A stretch of 64,000 nucleotides of DNA from Lingula anatina (Eukaryota > Brachiopoda > Lingulata > Lingulida > Lingulidae): contig NW_019775740.1 of NCBI RefSeq assembly GCF_001039355.2, positions 103,428 through 167,427 of the forward strand, written 5' to 3'. Below the pieces are notes generated by a model that was not told the origin of the DNA, did no database searches, and worked only from the letters and a program-made list of their open reading frames with translations. Made by a program: the position numbers and the translations under genes. Below are positions 54,601-64,000 of the stretch, in pieces (position 1 is the stretch's first letter; each line of letters starts with the position of its first letter).

Positions 54601-57600
54601 TTAATTTTAAAAAATGAATAACTGATAATCTTATGCAACTAAAAAGTGTTTTTGAGACATTATTAAGTTTTTTCTAATCTAAATATGTTGCACATACTTC
54701 TGCTTTACCAAGACTGAGCTGAATTGCTCTGTCAAGTTCTTCAGCTTCATTAGCACTGGGACCTTTCACATTCTCCATTTTGCTCAGCTCAATTGCCTAA
54801 AACATAAAATCATCAATAAGGTATAATTAACTCTAATGCTTTTAGAATGTATTACAGTAACTGTTTTATGGATTCAGAGAAAGGCATCACACATTTTTTT
54901 TTACCTTTTTAAGTTCCATATCCTCTTTTGAAGTCTCATGTTTGCTGAGTTCCAAAACTTTTTGCACAGAGTCGTTGTCTGAATCAGAGGCTGGAGGCCG
55001 TATACGTTGGAATTTATACTTCTTCTCACTACAACAACAAACAAAAGCAAAATAATAAAACAAAAGTTTAAAAAATGTTTTGCATACTGTATACAAATCA
55101 AGTTTACAGACAAGTTTTGTGTGTATTTTTAGTTTAAATCGTGACTCTCAATATTACCATACACTAAAATTAAAACACTAAATGTAATGTACACAGAGAT
55201 ACCCATAGCATAGCTGTCCTGTATCTGGGGACTCTGCATATAATATTTCCAATAATCTAAAGCCCACTATGCTTAAACTATCCTGTCTTTTACAGTAAAC
55301 ATCCTCTTTTTGTGTTATTAAATATAAGTTTTTGTCAATCATTTTGCATGAAATTATTATTTTGGACCTTAACTAACTTAATAAAAATAGGATAAATCTA
55401 GCATGAAGTTAACTGAAAGCCATGATGCCAGTAACTTTTGTCTACTACCTGCTAAGTACTGGGTAGTCTAGGCGGCGTCGGGGGGTGTCAGTAATAGTTT
55501 GGTTTTGATTTTCCAGGGAAATCTCATCCAAAGCAGTTTTTCTTGGACTGAAAAAAATTAACAATTGGGTATACAGACAGTCGATCTAAGCATCAATAAA
55601 ATTACATTTGGTATCCATACAATTACACTTGGCTTATTAACTTAAGTGAGCTTACCAAATTTAGTAAAAAAATTGATTTATTTCTAACAATAAACATTAC
55701 AAATTACTGTGTATCCCTTTTGCAGTTTTACCAATGCTATCAATCTGGTTGTGAATTTGAGCAAAGTGCAAAAACAATTTTGTCCCAATGTTAACATGAT
55801 TGCCTTGTAATAACCTTTCTCACCTTTGTATTGCAGATGGCACTGCAGCTGGGTATGGTGGTGTGGTTTCTTCTAAACAATGCTTCTGTAGTGTTAAAAA
55901 TTTAGGAATCCCTACACTGCGCCCAGATTTGGCCTGCATGGAATTACCAACATGGAAGTGATACCTCTTCAGGTGCAAGATTATTATTCTACAAAATAAA
56001 ATGAAAAAAATCTCAGATGGGATATTCTGATTAATGGTTGAAACCAGAGAATAAAAAATTATAACACAATGATAATTTTGTTAAAAAAGAACAAACATAA
56101 GAATTATGACCAACATAAAATTTTTTAATTAAACTCAATTGTTCAATTGTGTTACATGGAGAATTTTATATGACAAATTTCAAATTGGTTTATGCTAAAA
56201 CATTCTAGCATTGAATAATTTCATAGCAAATCTGACTAATTAAATATACATAACAAAGAAGCAACATTTCCTACCTTGGCAACTTTGTAAACTTATGTGT
56301 AACCTGAGCCTTTGAGGCTCCACATTTTTCACATTTATATTCCAAGAATTCTCTCCTGAAGAACTGATCTAAGGAATCTTGGATTGTTGGTGGAGATTCC
56401 TGGTCTTTCCTGAAAAAAGCACAAATTATCATGAATTTGAGATATTTTTTCAATGTAATTTTTAAAAAATCAGAACATACTACAAAATCTGACGATGTAA
56501 TCAGGGATGAGACCTTTTGGCTCCCAAAAAGTTGGCAATTCACCAACGTGGGAAAAATCTCACTATGGTTGTAAGCACCAACACCACCCAAAAAGTCAGA
56601 AATCCACCAAATGTTAGGAAAATGTCATCCCTGGGTAAAACCAACACAATTGATCAGAATTTACAAAACATTAAAAAGAGCTTGTTTACCTTCTTTTGGG
56701 CATGTCTAAAGACAGGTCATTGAATTGCTCGGCTTTGGAGACTTCTTCTTTGCATCTTTAATGAAAAATTGAAACATATATTATTTGTAAAGATTCAATA
56801 TTATAAATCATGCAAAAAAATTACACAGCAAATTGACAACAAATGTCACTCTTGTTAACATTTGCTAAAATAGCAAGCTTGATTCAAGTTTAGTGAAATC
56901 TATACAATGTTAGATTAGTGGATATTACTGGCACTTACTCTTGGCACTGGATAGTATGAAGAACTTCAAATTCAAAGTTCTGCACTGTTGGGTTGACTAT
57001 GGACGACTGCATGAACATATTTTTATCTTTTGGGTCAGGACTGGGGGTGGCTGCATTGGCTTTAATCACCTCTTCCTTTAACTGGTCTATAACTTGACAT
57101 AAAAATTCATGTGCATCCTAGGGACAGGAAAATAATAATCATAAATGAATAATACTGCATATTTTACCCTCTAGGTCTGTCAAAAAAAGTTATTTAAGGT
57201 CGATTTCTGATACCAACAACAATACTGCTTTTAATGTACCAAATATTCCAACTACTTCTCAAAAGACTATCTTAATAAATAATTACATGTTGCTCATTTC
57301 CTGAGAATCTTTTTGCAGAACTTGAAATGGCCTGTTTCACATTTCTAAGGAGTTCTCTTTTTTTCTCCGGAGATTTTCCTTGTCTTTTCTTGGCAAGAAG
57401 CAGTCTGTACAAGGCCCTGTTGGAAAAGAATAGCACAGTTATGCTTGGGAAAACCTGTATACTATACTCTTTGTCATACTAATCAAAAGTATATAAAACA
57501 TTTTACAATTGCACTTAGTAATAAAAGTATAATCCTGTCAGATACAATAACAACGAGAAACTGACTATAGGAATAAATTACAAACAGCGCTGTTCAAACC

Positions 57601-60600
57601 AAACACATACAAATATAATGATGGAGGATCCTTGTTCATCATCTTGAAAAAGACTGACTTGGTTTTCAGCAGGTCTGCAGCAAAAGGCTCCAAGCCATAC
57701 AAGGACTGCAATATGGCATTCATGTAGCATGTGTTACCAAGGTTGGAGAACCTAATTGAAACAAAAATATCACTACATGAGGATTTTCAGTTATTTACAG
57801 ATCCAAATATTATTATTGCTTCATAGAGCAACGTAGCCTTACACTACTTAATATGGCAAATTTCAACTGTATTTTTCAAAAAATTTTATATGGACACCAT
57901 TACTAATAATATAGAAACCGATCTTTCAAATGGCAACAAATAATATTACCCTTGTAATTCTGACTGTTGTTTGTTGACTGCCTGTAGACTTGGCTTACTG
58001 GATTTCCAGGTATAAGACAAGGCATCATCAGCAAGCCTGGACCGTTTAGCAGGGTGAGGATCACTGAGGAATCCTGGGTTACGTTTATTGATGCGAGTCC
58101 TGGAAATAACATGATTGAAAAGCAGTGCAATTTCTAAAACAAGTAAGAGCTAATCAGGACTCAGGTATGTATTTGTCAAATAGATAATGTTTGTACATTT
58201 CTGCTCTGGAGACTTTTCGTAACAGCTTATTCACAACGAAGTATTATTTCTTTTAGAATTACTTTTTATCTTAACCCCAATGCCCAAGTACACGAAACAC
58301 ATTTTTAAAAATCTGCAAAGAAATTATGATAAGACTGTGTACATAGCTATTCTTTGACATTGACTAAATAAAGCAAAAGCAGAAAGTATGTAGCAAATCA
58401 TTTCATTGTCACTGGATAAGGATGTTCCTGCCCAAATACCTTTTTGTAAATCAATAAAACAATACCTCTCTCTCTCCCTCTCTCTGTCTTCATCACCCAA
58501 CACATACCTATATGCAAACCCTCCATACTCTCTAGGTGTAGAGAGCCCAGCACCATAGAACTGCTTGGCAGTTGTGGCTCGAAGACTTTCCTGGGATTTC
58601 TCCTGGCCTCGTTCCAAGAAGCTCCTTGATGAACCACTTCTACTTGGAGTTTGACTGAGAAAGGATGGCATTATAGATAAATTTTGTAATAGAATAACTA
58701 TACAGGTATATAGAAATTGGTATCGATTTTTGCAGAGCACATTCATAGGCATATTAATAAAGTTAACTGTTTTTCTCAATCACTGCATATATTTTTGTAG
58801 CTCTTCTGTTATAATACATACAGGGATATTAGCGTTTATCTTCCTTTTTAAACACCAATACAGTATGGGCCATAAAAATGGTTCACTTACTTCCCACTGG
58901 TTATGTTTTCCTTATTTTCTTTGTCCTCCTTCTCTTCATCAAATTCTAAATCTTCACCACTGGAGATGTCAAATATTATATGCTTTCCTTTGGGAACCCT
59001 TAAAATCACAGTTCATATCAGTCTATAAATTAACTTTCAAATTCTATGTATTTGTTAACATTATCAAAACATTTCTTAAAATGTGGACAAAAATGAACAT
59101 CCTTCTCACAGCAAGAAATTTATCAACATATTTCCAATAGCACTTCGGCCATCACTTAATTTTTACTATACTGTGACAGGAAGTTTGGATGGAAACTAAA
59201 CTAAACCAGATAGAGCCAAATGGACATCCCAGACAACATGATAACATATAGACCCCCATCATTCAATAGGGTATTCAATTACAGTCTTGTCTTGCAAAGT
59301 TATTTAGGCCCCACGAGGAATAAACTCGTTAAAACCCCTTTTACCCTGGACTGTGTCTTTTGTGCAACCATGAAACTGGCATTGCTGTGATCTTAGAAAA
59401 GAGGCACAAGCATCTCTTTGGTTGCAAAATGAATGCTCAATAATTGGCCAGTTGTCAGCACATAATTTTTTTTAACTCTCAAATGGATTCGTACTAAGGA
59501 ATGCAGCAAGGATGCCATCCAGTGTAAAGGGGGCTTAAGTCTGAGGACTGAGCACACTCTTTAAAGATTCTTCGTTGACTGACTGATTTGTATTAAACAT
59601 CTTAATAATTACCTGGACTCCTGCTTAAGTTTCTCAGATACAGGTGTCCTGGCAGGTGTGGCAACCTGGTGTGGTGTTGGCCTGTACAATGAGGGTTGCA
59701 CTGGGGAGCTTATTACTGTGGTATTAGGTCTGGAGGTATCTACATGTCCTGGAGAACAACAACAGAAATTAGCTAGAATTAAGTAATAAAAAATGATGAA
59801 TTAAACTTCAAACCAATATTAGACATCAGAGAGGGCTAGAAGTAAGTACTCAGTAACAATTTATGAATTAACATCTATATCAGAAAATTCGTAAATAATG
59901 TGAAAAATAATTAAGCTTATTTCTAACCTACTAATGTGATCTGTAAAAGTCAACTTGTGCAAATATACATTTACATATATCTATCATATTTAAGCAATAT
60001 TTATATACCTATATCATTTATATCTATAAGATCAAAATATTGAAAAGATTTGGATATGCAGACCTCATAATTTCACAACCTTACATTCATCAATTTAAAA
60101 GTTTATTTCCAATATAAAAACATTACCTTTCAATGGAAGGTCACCTGCTCGGAGTTTATTCAGTAAATCTGCCAGGTATTTTTTCTGACTTGGTTCCATA
60201 CCCTGGATATGAATGCTTTTTAGAACTATTGTTTAACTGGATGATTATGCGACTTTTGTTTACCACATTTTTAACTGTTTCTTTGTTTAACTGAAACATG
60301 AAATGAAAAATATAAATTACTGAGTTATCTTCTAAACTGATAAACATTTAAAGGGTGGCTGTGTTTTGAAATGCTAAATTATTTTATATAAGGCTGGGTT
60401 AGCGCTAGCAATTTTTTTCACTTAGCCAAATCACCACATTTTTGTCAATTTGTTATCAAAGTGGTTATAATTTGGCTAAAACATGTCAAATAAAGCCCTT
60501 TTTCTTCAGCCAATTTAAGTCAGTTTTAGCATTTGGCTAAATTGGCGAGTGTTAGCGCTACCCCAGTAAGGTAATTCAATCAAAGTTACCTTTAATGCAC

Positions 60601-60999
60601 CTATAAACCATCGCAAGAATTATTAACTTTATATCACACATCTGAAACTAGATGACCAGATTTATAAACCAGTAATTTTAAAGCCGAAAGGGTGAGGAGA
60701 AGGGGTGCATACAGGTTTCCTGAAACTAGTCTTCTATTATGAGAGTTACATGTAGTCTGATTTCTAGTCAGAACCTCTCTTTTGTTGAAAAAACTTTATA
60801 TATATCAGTAGCTTCTTAGGCAAACATTTACCAAGTAACTTCCATCAGTGGACCCAACCGCATATTTCACGGTGCACCTATAACCACCTCTTTCCTGCTG
60901 CATTACAAGCTCCCCAGTCTTCCAACAGGTGCTTGTGCCGCCCATGCCTAGTCCCATGCAGCGAATGTTTCCAGGAAAATGCAACGGGCCCTCATCCAT
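51658..60999 (-). CDS. USP37: Ubiquitin-specific protease 37 (USP37), complete, 23 exons, ~1,061 aa
   Basis: Nuclear deubiquitinase known for opposing APC/C during S-phase entry. Minus-strand exons in order: 60832-60999, 60127-60290, 59613-59748, 58891-58998, 58508-58654, 57950-58099, 57611-57751, 57287-57416, 56939-57117, 56690-56755, 56275-56409, 55824-55988, 55449-55547, 54905-55028, 54698-54796, 54317-54407, 53519-54010, 53181-53299, 52952-53018, 52643-52761, 52310-52379, 51940-52078, 51658-51736. Catalytic Cys299 is in GFSNLGNTCYMN and His991 in GHYNSDVYD, with the acidic partner near D1008 (SYDDIEV). The zinc/finger region has CEKCG. The USP domain is split by a long insert with UIMs, as in human USP37 (979 aa). 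Exon 2 contains a 1-base excess in a T5 run (60217-60221) that breaks the frame; all other junctions are in phase. USP26/29 are excluded as they are mammal-specific relatives. Confidence 0.95.
52952..54796 (-). other. USP37: USP37 insert with four UIM-like motifs
   Basis: Ubiquitin-interacting-motif-like helices: EAEELDRAIQLSL (~654-666, exon 15), EEDQLQAALEMSLQ (~711-724, exon 17), EDEAMKEAIKKSIE (~886-899, exon 18) and EDEQLRKAMELSL (~913-925, exon 19). Each has the acidic start, central Ala and terminal Ser. The third has a basic KK before Ser and may bind weakly. Human USP37 is described with three UIMs. Confidence 0.8.
56502..56634. mobile_element. Short element with CAGGGATGA ends
   Basis: The left end CAGGGATGAGACCTTT and right end AAAATGTCATCCCTG are inverses at their outer nine bases. 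It sits in a USP37 intron; no target duplication is clear. hAT-like ends are possible. Confidence 0.45.
58470..58491. repeat. (CT)n-rich microsatellite beside the USP37 exon 5 donor
   Basis: CTCTCTCTCTCCCTCTCTCTGTC lies about 20 bases past the exon 5 donor in the intron (minus-strand GA-rich). Confidence 0.8.
58891..58998 (-). other. USP37: USP37 exon 4 with tandem KEN box
   Basis: Encodes an acidic stretch followed by KENKEN (residues ~182-187; bases 58905-58922) before ITSGK. KEN boxes are recognised by APC/C-CDH1; human USP37 is a CDH1 substrate through a KEN box in the same N-terminal region. Confidence 0.75.
60394..60566. mobile_element. Palindromic MITE with 5-bp target duplication (TAAGG)
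   Basis: A 173-bp element in USP37 intron 1. The left end is CTGGGTTAGCGCTAGCAATT and the right end, reversed, CTGGGGTAGCGCTAACACTC. It is flanked by TAAGG on both sides (60389-60393 and 60567-60571). The interior repeats TTTGGCTAAA-like words in both orientations. Non-coding. Confidence 0.78.
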
Positions 61000-61682
61000 C
61001 GTGGCTGAACATTGAATAAAACGTAAGAATAAATCAGGGCTTTAATAAACACGACCAGTCTTTGACGAGATCATACTCCAACAAGACCATACTCATATAA
61101 TCAGCAATTTAAAAATTATTATAGTACCCTTCCGACTCAAAAGAATATAAAATACGGCCAACAGAATTAATATCATCACACATTTATTTTATTTCATTTT
61201 ACCCCTTTTTCCAAGTACATTATCTAATACTAGTGATATTGTTTGACGGTTTCAGGAAAGGTTAACTATTTTAACTAAGAACTGAGCTGAAAAACGAAAA
61301 TCTTACCAGACAATAATCACTTACGATGTATCTCTTTGCCAATTCTATCTTTACACACACATATTTCGCGGGAGATATCGATGTACTAAAATCCTTAACT
61401 TCCGGTAGATATTGAGCCAATCAAATTCCTTGATTAAGTTGGCCGCCATATTGAATTTGCACCTGCACCCTCGCGAAGATAAGCTTATTTATACATATTT
61501 GTTTGAAAACATGGTTTAAGAAACACTGAAGACTTCTGCGGCGGTAAGGTAGTTGCAGAATGGTCCCTTATTGTACACTGCCTTCATCGATAGCAAGGCC
61601 TTTCATGATACACCACAACGTCAACGGCGAGAATTGAGCGGTAGGATTTCTTTGTCGTTGTCACCGCCCGGTGTTTGTAAAG
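61000..61682. promoter_or_regulatory. Shared USP37/CCNY divergent promoter region
   Basis: Only 683 bases separate the two start codons, which point apart. Seen: ACTTCCGG (ETS/GABP core) at 61398-61405, CCAAT at 61417-61421, and GGCCGCCATATTG (inverse YY1 motif) at 61441-61453. This set is typical of TATA-less bidirectional housekeeping promoters. On the CCNY side a 10-codon upstream frame occupies 61605-61637 (ATG... TGA) and a two-codon frame starts at 61511. Transcription starts are not determined. Confidence 0.65.
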
Positions 61683-63520
61683 ATGGGAAACAAGGTTGCT
61701 TGCTGTGTTTATAGTACCCCAAAAAGCAGCAGAAAGAAATACGAGGAACGATACCAACCGGCTGAACCTGAGAGTTCACCAAATCAGCCCAATGCAACTA
61801 ACTTACAGCACATTAGCGAGAGGGAGCCTGAAGGTTTGTATCGTACATGTACAGTACGGGTATAGCCTAACATTTCATTTACAGTCTGTAGCTAGCCCGT
61901 TATATTTGTAATAATTTAAGAAAAAAAACCCAAACCCTCAGTATGACCATAATTCATGTTAATCGATGCTATCATGATAAGTTATGATGTTAAGTAGAAA
62001 TATTGGTTTATTGGGAGACATTGGTATAAGGAAGGGAGTTGATCATTTACATGTATGTTTTGGTCGTTTACAAAGTGAGCTTTCAGGGGTTGCACAGATA
62101 TAAAGGAACTTGAATAGTTTTTTAATTGCTCCAAGGTTTCATTCAGCTATATTATGTGATGTACATCTAACTGCTCATAGACCTTTAACATATTATATAT
62201 CACTCAGGTGATCAGTTATAAGTGTTATTGGAGATGACAAGTTATATTCTGATCATATTCTGGGAGCACATTTACCTAAAACTCTTTCATAGGTGACAGA
62301 TATTAGACATTATTGAACTGGTAATGTCCTCAACATATTGCTCATTCAAGCTGTCCATGAAATCTGAAGATGTAAAAGTAAAACCACAAAGACAGTCAAC
62401 AACCTCCACCAGCAATTTTGGACCAATGGGTTATTAACTATACTCATTCCAGCAGTATGCAGCAGCACAGTGCAAAAAAGAAAAAAAAAAAAGAAAAAAA
62501 ATAGTCCAGTCGCAAGTAACACAGGAAACAATCATTCTTAACAAAATGTGATGATATTAATGTAAAATTTATAACCAGATAATTATTTTCATTGATACAA
62601 CTTAAGAAATCGACACGACTTGTTTACCCTCAGGTCGTAGGCCATGTTGGTGAGTAATGCTTCTTTGCAATATTATGGACGACCCGACATAAACAAATCA
62701 TACCGATTTGTTTAGTTGTATCACTTGTATGACATTTTGTGAAATATGACTAAACCTTTTATGATCTACAGTTTCACAAAGACAACCATCATGCCATTAA
62801 GATTTTAATGTTATTGATGGATAAGTGTGAGCTTGAACTGGAGAAGAATGATTTGAAAAAATAGGAACATCTGCAAGTGTCATTTTTTAATAAGTTGGGA
62901 TGTATACTTTTATGTCCTCATTATTGGTCTACATAAATACAGATTAGAATGATCATTGTTTTCTTTAATTGGTTGAGGTGCTTTTATGTCTACATAAAAA
63001 GAAATTGAAATGATTTTTTCTTTGTATGAAGCCTATAAAAGTTTAAATATTTGAATATTTTGTAAAAGTTAACAGTTATTGGTTTCTGGTAGATACATGC
63101 AATGCCTGATATGTATAACATGCTGGTGCATGGGAAGAAATTAAAATTGTATGTATGTAGCAGCGATATGATCTATGTCGTAAACCTTTGTATGATATGC
63201 AAATATATGTATGTGACACATTTTTCATAACAGCTTTCTTTCATGTTGATATGTAGGCACCAGCTTTATGCTACAAAATCTTCCCATGATGATATGTTTC
63301 CAGTATAATCATTTCAGTGATACTACTTAATTTTTATACTTAATTGATACTAATTAAATGAGTTTGTGTGTAATTGAAATCATAATTATGTACATAGCAT
63401 GTGTAAAGACTCATTTAGTTTTGTTTTAATTTTCAGAGACAGATGGTGATCCATCAAATCATCCTACAACTGGGACACTATTTCTGTCAAGATCAAAAGC
63501 AGACCTGCAAAAATTAGCAA
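61683..63520 (+). CDS. CCNY: Cyclin-Y, 5' part (exons 1-2; continues beyond the right edge)
   Basis: Membrane-anchored cyclin that recruits CDK14/CDK16 to the plasma membrane, linked to LRP6 phosphorylation in Wnt signalling. Exon 1 (61683-61833) reads MGNKVACCVYSTPKSSRKKYEE and ends NLQHISEREPE. Human cyclin-Y begins MGNTTSCCVSSSPK and has NLQHISDRE at the same place. Gly2 followed by CC supports N-myristoylation with palmitoylation. Exon 2 (63437-63520) reads ETDGDPSNHPTTGTLFLSRSKADLQKLA, matching the human DHPRASTIFLSKSQTD segment. Phases match (one base then two). The cyclin box lies outside the window. Intron 1 (61834-63436) holds an A-rich tract near 62475-62502 and nothing recognisable otherwise. 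Confidence 0.93.
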
Positions 63521-64000
63521 GTGAGTATAGGAAGCGGCTATTTTCCTAGTTTAGCTTACTATTTGATATTTTAAACAACCTGTTTCTTGCAATGAATTCT
63601 TTTAAATTTGAAAAAAAAAGTTATTCATATTATTTGAAATAATATTTGGAAAATAACCTAATCTTGTGAGCATAGAAAATCTAGAATATAAAAGTTGATA
63701 TTTGACAGCATCATGACTTTGTGTAATATTATCCTGTTGTATATGTACCAACTGAAGAAATTGCATGATAACTCACAAGCTGATATTTTTCCTTAGTCTA
63801 GGAGCTGTTAATAGACTTAAGTCTGAGAAAGACTTATATATGTACATTCACTGCATGCAGCTTGATATTGTTTGCTGTTATTTGATTTTATTTTGTCATT
63901 TGGGTTCGTCCACATTGATTAGTTTTGTATACACAGTATTGATGTCAATTCTCGGTCCTTATGCACTGGTGTTAAGTGATGTGCAAATATGTATCCTATT

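Overview
This window is animal nuclear DNA: intron-rich, AT-rich genes with GT-AG introns, single-copy metazoan proteins, many short inverted-repeat elements and one LTR-element remnant. The protein relatives and the repeat ends of the type GGCGGATCCAGG point to a marine invertebrate, most likely a lophotrochozoan such as a mollusc. That placement is an inference; no search was possible. Exons were assembled by hand from reading frame, splice sites and remembered human homologues. In every complete gene the exon lengths sum to a multiple of three, apart from one probable 1-base indel in USP37.

Layout. (1) 51-3017, minus: 5' half of calreticulin (CALR), with ER-stress-type promoter motifs just upstream. 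(2) 3018-6180: divergent spacer holding a poly-A tract, a Harbinger-like MITE, a stray copy of CALR exon 4, and a gap-containing repeat. (3) 6181-20747, plus: complete 20-exon MAP3K7 (TAK1 kinase). (4) 22345-49275, plus: complete 33-exon ALS2 (alsin), about 1,792 residues. Its 6.75-kb first intron holds an arrestin-domain gene on the opposite strand (26318-27751) and a 668-bp inverted-repeat element carrying the N-terminal piece of a RecQ-like helicase (23528-24195). A deleted Ty3/Gypsy-type LTR element lies in a late ALS2 intron (47129-48485). (5) 51658-60999, minus: complete 23-exon USP37 deubiquitinase, convergent with ALS2. (6) 61683-63520, plus: first two coding exons of cyclin-Y (CCNY), divergent from USP37 across a compact shared promoter region with ETS, CCAAT and YY1 motifs.

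The genes do not form one pathway. They are ER chaperone (CALR), stress/innate signalling kinase (MAP3K7), endosomal Rab5/Rac regulator (ALS2), arrestin-type trafficking adaptor, cell-cycle deubiquitinase (USP37) and membrane cyclin (CCNY). ALS2 and USP37 are both on human 2q33-q35, so their adjacency here may be ancient linkage.

Most notable: the transposon with 77-bp terminal inverted repeats, a 7-bp target duplication and a captured RecQ motif-I exon; repeated small tandem duplications that straddle splice sites (MAP3K7 exons 9, 10 and 16; ALS2 exon 9); a nested arrestin gene with an uninterrupted CDS and no PPxY motif; a doubled KEN box and four UIM-like segments in USP37; and a perfect ERSE-II motif at calreticulin.
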